Positions 22,455 to 33,400 of a stretch of DNA of 64,000 nucleotides are shown here, in pieces (positions within the stretch are counted from its first letter, which is position 1; each line of letters opens with the position of its first letter). Both the position numbers and the translations under genes were made by a program. The notes below the pieces were generated by a model. The model did not search any database, was not told the DNA's origin, and worked only from the letters and a program-made list of their open reading frames with translations. The DNA is from Dryas octopetala (Eukaryota; Streptophyta; Magnoliopsida; Rosales; Rosaceae): NCBI GenBank assembly GCA_963921425.1, contig OY992833.1:250501-314500 (forward strand), given 5' to 3'.

Positions 22455-24876
22455 CTAATTCTCAATATTCTTTTTCTTCAGCGACCCACTTAGAGCAGCC
22501 TTAGTTTTCGCCCATTCTTTCAGTGAAGCAGCACTCCTCATAAATGAGCAAGTTTCACTTATCTCAACAGTTCCTGCAGATGCTTGCTTTGGTGTTAAAT
22601 CAAAAATTTTCTCCAAATCTGGGTCACAAGCACCGTCATTGCCCACAACAGTCTGTTGATTCTCTACTGGAGCACTTGATAAAGCATCGCTGCCTTTTCC
22701 AATTCCCATGGAAGAAGATCCACCTCTAGTAAATTTATTATTATCTTGTTTTACTATCTCCTTAAGCTTGCCTTCAGTGGAGCTCACGACATCTGCAACT
22801 TTGGGCTTTGGGAACACTTTCTGCTCGAAAGTGATACCTGGCAGAATTTGTTTTATGCTGAATGAAGTAGCAGCATTCTCATTTATCAATTGTGTCCATG
22901 ATGATTTCTGGCGCCATGAAGCACCTCTGCCCGACTTATTTGATTCTGCAATTGACTTGGTAGGTTGAGGTTCTACATGCCCCTCCACCAGTTCCATCTC
23001 ACAGAGGTGGCCCTCCAAGTTTCCATTGATTGCCAAGTCCTCATTGTCATTGTTAGAAGCACCTCTACCCGACTTATTTGAATCTGCAAATGACTTGGTA
23101 GGTTGAGGTTCTACACACCCCTCCACCAGTTCCATCTCACAGAGGTGGCCTTCTAAGTTTCCAATGCTTGCCAAGTCCTGGTTGTCGGTTTCAGAATGGG
23201 GCACTTCCAAACCACCAGATTTTGGTTGTGCTTGGTCAGTAGAAGAAGCAGTGCCTGTCAGTATATGTGAGACGCTGAACCCACTATTGCTCCTATGACC
23301 AACAAGTTGTCTCCATGAAGATTTCTGAGACCATGAAACAGGGGCAGTTGATTGTTGGACACTTAACTCTGGTTGATCTGGTTGAGCTCCAAATAGCTGT
23401 CCCGACTCATTTGAATGGGTATTCAAATTTTTCTTGCCATCATGGATGGCAGGCTCAAATTCATTTTGATTGTTGTTATCGTCAAGAAGGGATTTCCTCT
23501 TTTTCTTAGGAGGGCCATTGATATTCTTCTGAGCTTTAAACACATTTTCTTTCGAATCTTTTGTCCCACTGGATAATAATTCCTAGTTATCAAATACAGC
23601 AAAATGATAAAGAAGTGATACTAGAAATATGTACTGTAGAGCTTGAGAAAAAAGAAAGAAAACACGAGTTTAGTAGTAAACTGACTTGAGGCAGTTGAAC
23701 ATAAAGCTATCTATGTATATACATACCTGAAACTCTGATTTTTTTTCCTTCTTGTCCTGGTTTTTTGTCACAACATTAATTATGAGGTTATCTTCTTCAT
23801 CCTCATCCGCTGCTGCAGTATCATCAAGATGCAGTAGCTCCTCATGGTGTTGTTGATCAGAATCAGAAACAGAAACAGAAACATTTTCCTTTTGGAAGAG
23901 CTTCTCCATTACTTTATTCATTATATTAAGCTCATGCTCATTGATCACATGACATAATTGGTTGCTTTGTTGAGCAGCAGGGTGAGAAGAAACAGAAACA
24001 GAATGCTCTTCACAATCGCAGAAATTAATGGGGAGAGAAGGAACTTGAACACGTTGAAAACTGTATTTGTGTTTGCCAGTTCCACTAAAAGGCACGGATT
24101 TCACCTAATATTATATATGCAGACATGCAGTTGAGTTTGAGTTGAAGAATTAAGCACATATATACAAATTACATACAATAAATACATACATAATCATTAA
24201 TTATATTATATTGTCCGAAACACAAGCAAGCAAGAACAGAAGGGAGCACATGAGGGAGGCATTAATTAATTACCGTTCTTAGTGTAGGAAAGAAAATCCG
24301 AAGCTGCTTGGTGTTTTGTTGTTCTTGGGTGAGCTTGGACTTGGGCTTATCATCAATATCATCTGCATCTGCAGGAAGTGGAAGTTGAGCTGCTGCTGCT
24401 GCTGCATCTTCAGCCCATTCTCGTCTCATGCGAACAAAATAATGTTCTTTAGCCTTGTGGAGCCTCAACTTCCCTCCCTTCCACACGCACCCATTGTACT
24501 GTAATTGTATATACATACATATAACATAGCTACTTCAGTACATGAAACATGAAATTAAACCCCTAAACTTTAGTAAATCAAACATGATAAAAATTAAATT
24601 AGAAAAAAGAGAAAGAAAAGACAATAAGATAACCGTGGTGAAGAGCTTGGCGAGGGACTTGTCGGACGAAGGCCGGAAATCGACGTAGGCAAAGCTGCGA
24701 GCTTTGGTTCTGATAATGTCCACTCCCTCCACGCTTCCTCCTCCGCCAAACATCCTCTGCAGATCGTCTTCCGTCACGCTCTCTCCCAATCCCCCAACAT
24801 ATATCCGGAGGATCCTCTCTCCTTCTCCTTCTCCTTCATCTCTCTCTTCTTCCATCTTTCTCTGCCAATTTCTCAA
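22455..24876 (-). CDS. ROS3-like: RRM protein resembling REPRESSOR OF SILENCING 3, 4 exons
   Basis: The exons, in transcript order, are 24876-24634, 24498-24274, 24104-23727 and 23582-22455. All introns are GT-AG, and the joined frame gives 657 residues (650 if the second Met at 24855 is used, the better-looking start MEEERDEG). The RRM spans about residues 22-105, with RNP2-like LRIYVGGLG and RNP1-like RSFAYVDF, followed by NGCVWKGGKLRLHKAKEHY. Next come an Ala-rich segment, an acidic patch (ADEDEEDN, ~254-261), a nuclear signal PPKKKRK (~306-312), two W.QKSSW.QL...FS...ILPG motifs (~365-392 and ~504-531), and a basic C-terminus with SLKEWAKTKAALSGSLKKK. Arabidopsis ROS3 is an RRM protein that acts with ROS1 in active DNA demethylation. 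The RRM and C-terminal motif match what I recall of that family, but nucleolar RRM relatives (NOL8 type) are an alternative. A 46-residue segment is duplicated in exon 4. Confidence 0.8.
22918..23193 (-). repeat. in-frame 138-bp tandem duplication in ROS3-like exon 4
   Basis: Two units with a period of 138 bp (starts at 22918 and 23056) encode near-identical 46-residue blocks. Both include NLEGHLCEMELVEG, VEPQPTKS and SNKSGRGAS. The period is divisible by three, so the frame is kept. The copies differ by a handful of substitutions. Confidence 0.9.
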
Positions 24877-24959
24877 TCACTACTCACTTCTTCTTCCTTC
24901 TTCATAAATTCTCTCTCAGTCACTCAGTTACCAGAACAAAACCCTAGCCTTCAGTTTGG

Positions 24960-25390
24960 GCCCACTCTCAGAGCCCACTCCCGCCACAAAAACCACCTTT
25001 TCTCAATCTTCGGCCCACACGGCCCCAAAATCAAATAAATAGGCAATTTCACTTACACCCTCTCAGGTTTGCCGAAATTATTTACACACCCCCTAAGTTT
25101 CAAAAATTACTCACACACCCCCTACCGTTAGATACTTTTTGACCATCTTTGACTTTGGAAATGTCCTTTTTACATTTCCAAAGTAAAAATCACTCTCAGA
25201 TCTCACTCTCGCTACAAAGACTAAGGGTGCACACGGTTCGATTAATCGAACCAGTAAGCGAAAACAACAAACCGAACATGTCGAAATGGCCATTGCTAGA
25301 ATTGAAATCAAACCGTGTCTAGGCAAAACCGACAGGTTCAGTTTGGTTTGGTTATTCGACGACTAAGCGACGGCGAGAAAAAGATTGAGT

Positions 25391-25441
<51 letters not shown>

Positions 25442-25500
25442 GCGGCTCAAACTGATCGGGGAAGACAACAAGTTTATGTTTTAAACTTTTAATGAATAGT
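24960..25500. repeat. MITE-family fragments and (GA)n microsatellite
   Basis: Positions 25045-25135 match the CCCCTTGAGGTTT Mutator-like family (TTACACCC, TTTCAAAAATTAC, CACACCCCCTA). From 25211 a TAAGGGTGCACACGG stretch followed by CGAACC motifs looks like a hAT-type left end, but no partner was found. A GA run occupies about 25394-25438. Confidence 0.5.
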
Positions 25501-27645
25501 AATCATCTAATATATTAAAGGGAAACTTCCATTCAGATCTTTTAATTTTACAATTTATTGATTAAAGCCTTATGACTTTTAAAATTTTAACTAAAGTCCA
25601 ATAATATTATTTCATGTTACATAATATTGGTCCATTAGTTTCTATTTTTTTCACACATACCAGATACCGAGCGCTCGATCAGCGGTCATTTTCGAGTGTT
25701 CAGAAGTGCATTTTTACTTCTTCCTCAAGTTATGGTTTGTCGGTTTTATATTAAGTTTTAACTCTAAGGTTTTAAATCAAAATAGTTTGTAAAGTACATG
25801 ACCAAAAGCACAATAAATTTGATGATTTAATGAACAAAAATGCTAATATGTTATTAAATTGCAACAATTTATAAACTATATGACAAAAATCATAACAATT
25901 GAAACTACATGGACTAAAGTGAAACTTACCTCAAACTACAGGGATCGAAAGTGAACTTTGGCACCAAAAAAAAAAAAATACATGTCAGTTTTTTAGCTAG
26001 TATTATTATAAATATATTTATTGGGCGATGAATTACGCAAACAAGTAGTGGTCTAGTGGTTTAAGGCGTTGGCTCCCCCTTTTGAATCGTGTTTGAATCT
26101 TGGGCAAGCCTACTTTTAGGCAAGCTTTCTACCTTTGCATTTTAAGGTATTAAGTTATTAATTAGTTTAATTAAAAACCTTATACTAAAATAAATTGATT
26201 ACATATGTTTTTATATCCTTGCCGTAAGCTACTTTCCCAAGAAGCCAAAAGATGCTATGCTCAACACCAGAATTGGTTCTTCAAGGGTTTCTTTATCTCA
26301 AGTTCAATTTCGTCATGTCTATTATGATTAAATTTCTTGTACTTCCATCCATGATGTGCAACTAATTCCATAACTAGGATTTAGATGTAGCCTAGTAAAA
26401 CAGTTTCATGTTTTTAAGTTAATGATATCCAGTTTATCAATTCATGTTTCTAGTTTTTATTCACTGTTTTTAATTGAATCTTTATGCTTGTTTGATGCTT
26501 AGCTACCATCGAATATGCATGCTGATTATCTACTGCAAGGTTAAGTAAACACCATATTTGATCTTGAAATTGTTTGTGAATGAATGAGCAGATGTTGACG
26601 CACACACCATGTTTAAATGTTTACTTAATTGATTCTATAAGTTCTTCTTGTGCTTAATGAATTTCTGATTGAATTAACCTAGACTAAACACCATGGTTAG
26701 GTTATGAATTAGAGGTATTTGATAAAAACCAAACACCATATAGATGATCGTAATAAAGTAAGAATGACTCCTAGAAACTGAATTGTGTGAATTGGATACT
26801 AGTGTTCATTTAAGACATGGAATTGGATTGCTATGGTGACATCGAGTCCCTAGTGTTTTAATTTATTGTTTTCAGAAACCAAAAATAAAAAAATTCAAAC
26901 AAACCGTTCACTTTGCTTTCTTGCATTCTTTAACCGTTTTCATTCAAATCAAACTCAAACAAACCTTATTTAAATTCTGTTTATTACTAGGGTTAGTCGT
27001 GAGTCTAAGTAATAGTAGTTTCTTTTATTCAAATCATTGTGGGTACGACCTCGTTCTTGCATATCTATACTATGATTGGTTCGTGCACTTTCGAGTAATT
27101 GATAGAATAAAATCTATACAACAGAATGATGGGCTTTGAAATTAAATAGTTAATAGTTAATTACTTAATTAAAGATTAATTACCTAGTAAAATTGGCAAA
27201 CGAATTAGCCAATTAGATTAGGAATGGCCGGCCCCCTATTGTGCAAAATTAGTTTTCCACTTCTCTCTATATAAAGGGCCAAGTGCTGAATTCTCAGTTA
27301 GTTCAAATCTCAGCAGTAAACATCATTCTATGTTCTTTGGTTTCTAAAAGCCATAATCAAACATAAAAGAGCTAGCATTCCCATCCTCTAGCGAGTCCAT
27401 CTCTTCATTATATCTTAGTGTGGACTGATTAGGGGTCATTCACTTGAGTGGCTTGAAAGAACGATCAAGTGATAGACACCGTTTGGATTCATTCCCTAAT
27501 TGGGTTTCAAGCTAGAGAAAAGGGTATGAATCCTTTCATGGTGTTTATATTTATTTCGTATCATATATCAATACAAAGCATGATCATATAATTTATAAAT
27601 TCCCGCTGCATTTGTTTGATCATTTTCTAACATAAAGGAGCTTAA
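25501..27645. other. intergenic repeat-derived DNA without a supportable gene
   Basis: Near 26045-26105 there is an A-box-like TGGTCTAGTGG and a B-box-like GTTTGAATCTTG, perhaps a tRNA-derived SINE head. Near 27268 a TATATAAAGGGCC site followed by leader-like sequence resembles an LTR promoter. Neither has definable ends. Short open frames here show no domain. Confidence 0.35.
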
Positions 27646-27654
27646 TTTTATTTT

Positions 27655-29057
27655 GAGTAAATTTCATTTTAGTACCTTAATTATGCACTGATTTTCAATT
27701 TAGTACCCAAACTTTAAAAATTTGACAAAAAGTACCTCAACTTTTATTTTGTGTCAAAATAGTACCTCCGTTATTTTTTCTGTCAAATAAACCGTTATCT
27801 GCTGACGTGGCAGGGGTATTTTCGTCTTTTTTCCCACATTTAAAATATAATAATATTTTTAAAATTTTTTGAATAAAAAAAATGAGTAAACTTCATTTTA
27901 GTACCTCAATTATGCACTGATTTTCAATTTAGTACCCCAACTTTAAAAATTTGACAAAAAGTAAAATTTTTTGAATAAAAAAAATTTTGGGGCCCTCCCC
28001 TCCCCTCCCCAGCCCGCCCCCCCCTCCCTGCCCAACTTTCATTTTGTGTTAAAATAATACCTCCGTTAGTTTTTCTGTCAAATAAACCGTTATCTGCTGA
28101 CGTGGCAGGGGTATTTTCATCTTTTTTCCCACATTTAAAATATAATAATATTTTTAAAATTTTTTGAATAAAAAAAATTCTTAAAAAAATTAAAACTTTA
28201 AAAATTTTAAAATTTTTTAAATTTTTTTTGGGGGAGATAGGCAGGGAGGGTCGGGGGGGCTGGGTTGGGGTTGGGGTTGGGTAAGGAGGGGTGAGGGGCG
28301 ATGGGACTGGGGTGGTCGGGCAGAGAGAGGGGGGAAGGATGGCTGGGGGCGGGCTGGGATGGCTGGGGGAGGGCTGGGGAAGGGCTGGGTGGGGGCGGGA
28401 AAGGAAGGTGATGGGGCTGGGTGGGGGCAGGGAAGGGAGGGGAGGGGTGTACGAAGGGGGTTTGGGGCTGGGGCTGGGGGGAGGGGATGCGACGGGGGCT
28501 GGGGGTTGGGGGTTGGGGGTGCGACGGCGCTGGGGCTGGGGGGAGGGGGTGCGACGGGACTGGTGGGGGGGAGAGGTGGGTCGGGCAGGGAGAGGGGTGG
28601 GGGTGGGGGTGAGCTGGGGAGGGGGGGAGGGCAAGGGGCGGGTCGAGCAGGGAGGGGGGGCGGGCTAGGAAGGGGAGGGGCTAGCTGGGGAGGGGAGGGC
28701 CCCAAAAAAATTTTAAAATTTTTTAAAGTTTTAATTTTTTTAAGAATTTTTTTTTATTCAAAAAATTTTACTTTTTGTCAAATTTAAAGTTGGAGTACTA
28801 AATTGAAAATCAGTGCATAATTGAGGTACTCAAATGAAGTTTACTCATTTTTTTTATTCAAAAAATTTTAAAATGTGGAGAAAAAGACGAAAATACCCCT
28901 GCCACGTCAGCAGATAACGGTTTATTTGACAGAAAAACTAACGGAAGTACTATTTTGACACAAAATGAAAGTTGAGGTACTTTTTGTCAAATTTTTAAAG
29001 TTGGGGTACTAAATTGAAAATCAGTGCATAATTGAGGTACTAAAATGAAGTTTACTC
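27655..29057. mobile_element. Mutator-like fold-back element with G-rich core, 1.4 kb
   Basis: The left end GAGTAAATTTCATTTTAGTA and right end TACTAAAATGAAGTTTACTC are inverted, and the arms match for more than 250 bp. A perfect 9-bp target duplication TTTTATTTT flanks the element (27646-27654 and 29058-29066). Each arm contains a second internal start (GAGTAAACTTCATTT at 27883, its inverse near 28848), so the arms are themselves partly duplicated. Shared arm words include TTATGCACTGATTTTCAATT and GCTGACGTGGCAGGGGTATTTT. The core at 28228-28700 is G-rich. Proline- or glycine-rich open frames across it are compositional and not genes. Confidence 0.88.
28228..28700 (+). repeat. G-rich minisatellite-like core with many G-runs
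   Basis: About 470 bp with dozens of G-runs of 3-7 on the + strand, made of variants of GGGGCTGGG, GGGTTGGGG and GGGTGCGACGG. A complementary C-rich tract (27987-28036) lies in the left arm. Several segments meet the G3+N1-7 four-run pattern for G-quadruplexes, for example around 28498-28530. Confidence 0.9.
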
Positions 29058-29130
29058 TTTTATTTTTTATTGGTTTTTTTGTGAGTGGATTTTTTGTTTA
29101 TATATTGGTTTATATTTTTGGTAGGGGTTT

Positions 29131-29291
29131 TGTGAGAAAACTATTTTCATTAATTCAAAAAGTGATTTACAAGAGGTATTTATAATACACATGTACAAGG
29201 GATTGACTTGAGCCTAAAGTAATACAATATTAACATATAAGAAACCTAACTAGGCTAGAAACCTAATGCTACAAGATGTTGTTCACTAACA
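29131..29291 (-). repeat. 3' LTR of the copia element
   Basis: This 161-bp copy is on the 3' side of the minus-strand element. The adjacent polypurine tract (about 29292-29306, CTCCCCCTC on the + strand) confirms the polarity. Confidence 0.9.
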
Positions 29292-29394
29292 CTCCCCCTC
29301 AAACTTAGCATCCTAGGACAGACAAGTTTGGACCATAGCAAGAGTTGTCGTTTCTTGAACAATCCCTTGGTTAATAAGTCTGTTGTTTGATCAA

Positions 29395-29652
29395 TCAAAG
29401 GTACAAAGAGAATTTTATGACTACCACTAGCAACACGTTCTCAAACAAAGTGATAGTCGACAAGTTCAATGTGACGACTGCGAGCATGAAAGATAAGATT
29501 CGCTGCCATATAAGTTGTGCTGATGTTATCATAATAGAGATGAACCGAAAAACTGACATGATACCCAAATTCATAGAGAAGAAAAGTAAACCATATTGTT
29601 TCAGCAGAAGCATGAGAGGGAGGCAGGGAGGGAGGGAGGGAGGGAAGGAGAG

Positions 29653-29723
<71 letters not shown>

Positions 29724-30390
29724 TACTCGGACTTTGCACTTGAATGGGATACAGTGGGCTGCTTCTTAGAGCACCAAGACACCAAAGTGGAGCCCAAGAA
29801 AATAAGGTAGCCAGTAGTGGAGCGGCGAGAGATAGGACAACCAGCCCAATCCTCATCTGAATAGGCACAGAAAGTCGGTGTGCCTTTGAACCAAGATAGC
29901 CCTTTAAGTAGTAAAGGATTCTCTTGCCAACAACAAGATGAGGTGAACGAGAAGCACTCATGAATTGAGCGATGTTGTTGACTGCAAAGGAGATATCCGG
30001 GCTAGTGATTGTGAGATATTGAAGACAGCCCACTAGCTGCCGAAATTTAGTGGGTTCAAGAAGGAGATCACCATCAGTCATGTTGAGAACAAGCTTAGCT
30101 ACAATTGGTGTGGAACTTGGTTTTTATTCAATCATGTTGTAGCACTTAAGAATATCAAAAGTCTACTTAAGCTTAGAGACATGGATGCCATGGGGTATGG
30201 GGGTGACCTTAAGACCAGGAAATTAAGAAGCTCAAGTTGCCCAAGTTAGTGATGTCAAATTCCTTTCCCAACTGAGAGATAAAACTGAACAAAAGGGAAT
30301 CATGGCTGCTAGTGAGCACAACATCATCAACATTCAAAAGAAGTATGAGTACGTAAGAGTTGTGGCGATAAATAAAGAGAGAGGAGTTAG
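29395..30390 (-). pseudogene. copia RT C-terminal half and RNase H remnant
   Basis: From about 30390 downward the minus strand encodes SRANSSLFIYRHNSYVLIL and NVDDVVLTS (YVDD-type active site changed to NVDD). It continues with FRQLVGCLQYLTITSPDISF and FMSASRSPHLVVGKRILYYL of the RT thumb region, then RNase H GSTLVSWCSKKQPTVSHSSA and a late YYDNISTTYMA segment. Frameshifts split these parts. A GA microsatellite (29655-29714) sits just after the SAKSEY motif of RNase H. The element is clearly dead. Confidence 0.85.
29655..29714. repeat. (GA)n microsatellite inside the RNase H remnant
   Basis: A GA run preceded by GGGAGG repeats (29617-29645). On the minus strand it encodes a poly-Leu/Ser tract immediately after SAKSEY, so the expansion lies within former coding sequence. 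Confidence 0.95.
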
Positions 30391-30402
30391 CTCGTGATTA
30401 AG

Positions 30403-33400
30403 TGTAGCAACTCGGATTTTTCATCATATCTTGTGTTGATATATGTTTTTCAAAAACTCTTTTATACTTAGAAGCTTAAGGTTTCTTAAAGGAAATGGAG
30501 TTTCCTTTATCTTTTGTGTAACTAACTTGTACTATTAGTTGCTTAGAGTTGTGCTCTAGTACCCTTGTATACAAATTTGGAGATTATCAAGTTGGAATTA
30601 ATTTTTTGGAATTAAATTCATTGGAGTTGAATTTTACTTAATTTTTCTGGAAGACAAATTGTTGTTTTGAGGCTATAGGAAATTAGTACTTATTATTACG
30701 AGTTCGTAGGATTTTTCAGAGAATTATTTGGAGTTCTGAGCTATTTTTTGAAAATTTACAAAGTTTGGAGAAATTAGAAAAATAGGAAAATGAAAATGGA
30801 TTGCAGATCGGACTGACAACGTGTTACACCCCAAAGTGGAGCCTGTCACTTTGAGCATGCGGCAGTGCCACATTGGTTGTCAATTTTGAGATAATCTCAC
30901 CTCAAGCCAATAACCAATGTAAGGCTTTATTAACATTTACAAATACCAATTTAATCAGAGTAAAATTTTGCCTTTTATAACATTAGTAAAATAATTTGCA
31001 GATAGAGAAGCTTTGCTAAAATGGTGGCCCTCTTGGTTTGTAGTTGAATAAGAATTGATTAATATAAGCAAACCCTTGCTTTGAATCACTCAAAGTTTAA
31101 AACAAAGTTTATAAATGAAAATTCATGTTGAGGTTTTAAAACAAAACCTGTCAAACAACAATCAAATTCATAACCAGTAGAACAAATAATGAGCCATTCT
31201 AATCCTTAACAACTTTTTTTTATCAGATTTCTCAACTAATGGATAAAGATAAAAAAGGAATAGTGAAGGGAATGTTACATACTTGTCCATAATGGGATCT
31301 TCCTCCTCTTCACTCGAGTAATCTGATGTAGGGGGTGTTGAGATCTCAACACTAGGGATTTTCCTCTTCCATCATCCTCTCTTTTCTAAATCTGCATTTA
31401 CAAATTATGTAAGGATGAGGATCACCAAAACAGCTGATTACACACTCAACTAATAATCCAAAACATTTCATGCATTTCAAAGTAGTTATTCAATAGCAAA
31501 GTAGGTTATATCAAAATAATGGTTCTTTGCCAAAATGGCTCAAGTACAAACAAGTACAAAGATAAACAATTTTGTAGTTTTAGCATGTTTAAAAGATACT
31601 AAAACTAGTAGTAGCAAAACATAATCATACTCAATTCCAACAAAGTTCAATATTATCTACAAGCACATGTTGTATTTAAATAACAATATAATTATATAGT
31701 TCGGATTAACATGGCAATGTACTGTACAACAGTATACCTCATATTTAATCATGAATACATCCATGAAATGCAAATGCATGTCAAAAAGAACAACCATGCA
31801 GTGCATACTTTTTCTCCATAACAAAGCTAACCTGTCAAAGTTCAAACCAATGAACTTGTCTCTAATTTGTAATTTTCATTACCCCTATCTCCATATCCTA
31901 CTAATAAGTAAGTCTAGATAGCTAGTGATATGTCCTTCATTGGAAGCAGATAAACATATCTCTTCCCCTCTAGCATATTCTTAAACCACATAACCTTCTA
32001 GATAAAACTTGTATGCATACTTTTAGGGAATTAAACCCAAGGATAAAGCTTCATTTTACCCTCTCATCTCTAATTAGGAAGTCCAAACACTCAAAACACA
32101 TTAGAATATACATTTTTTTTTTCAAATAACTATAAATGCTAATATAATGCATTGGTAGTCTCCATGAAGGAGATCCTGTGCTTAATGAACCACTTGTGTA
32201 TTATGCACATTATATCATGTAATGTCGGTTCTATATTTAATTCAATACACAAGCCATAAACATGCTTTAATACAAATAGGAGTATCACAGTCAAACACAA
32301 ATCTAAAACAGCAGGCTTCTTATTAATTCATTTCCTTTTTTCAAGGCCAATTAGGATACCTAATTACTAGTTTGTTTGTATCTTTTTTATTTTAAGTTCT
32401 GATTGTTTTACAAGCCTAAAGTCATGCATTTATCTTATTAGAAAAATAAAATTAGGACTCCAAACATTCTTATATTCCAACATGGTAGTCCCAATTATGT
32501 AAGTCATTCTATGGTGTTTTTGTACTCTAAGTCCCTACCAAAACCAGTACATGTATTCTTTCTTTTGAAAGCAAGTTGAAGTTATCAACATGCCTTCAAA
32601 TTTTGATTTAGTTTAACACAATAGCATGCTGTCAATCTTAAGCAATTTTACAAACCTTACAAATCAACACTTTATTTCCTTTTATGGAATAGATTGTTCT
32701 CCCCAATCTAGTGAAACAAGTTGAAGTCATCAACATGTTACACCATGTTGATTTTTCTTCTTCACAGTAGCAGCCAAATCATTTCATCTTATAGCTAGCA
32801 AACAATTTGATTAACAGAACAAAGTCTTATTCTCATGCTTAATTTCTTGGGTTGCCTTTAACATGGGAGACAGGAAAACATTCAGAGCATCTTATCACAT
32901 TTCAAATTCCAAGTTATTTGCACAAGAATCCAATCACAGACATATATAGCTATATATAAGCAAAACATAAGGTTTAAGTGGACTAGCTCCCCCTACCTAG
33001 AATGAGATTCTTAACTTTGTTGTACTTCCAAGCAGGTTACAATCCTAATTCAAAACATAACAAAATGAGAAATTGACTTCACAAAATCAAACTTAAGGTT
33101 TCTTAGGACTTGATGGTTTATTGGCTAAGTAAGCTTACACTCGAATTTCCAAATCCCTTAATAATCATCTACTAACTTTACACAAGTTTTAAATAATGCA
33201 AAGAGACCTTTTTCTAAGTTTAAGACCAAAACAAAAGTCAAATGAACAAAAGAGGTATGTTGCAGAATCTAAAAAACTAGCCTTTTAGTTCAAATTTTAA
33301 AGTTTGACAACCCAAATTTCGATTTAGAAGTAAACATGCTCCCTTATGTCTCTAGGGCATCCTTAGGGGTGTAATGTGACTTTTTCAACCTAAGGATATA

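Noticed and set aside
28217-28787. Long proline-rich (minus) and glycine-rich (plus) open frames
   Set aside because: They arise from the G-rich core of the 27655-29057 element. Several frames on both strands stay open only because of composition.
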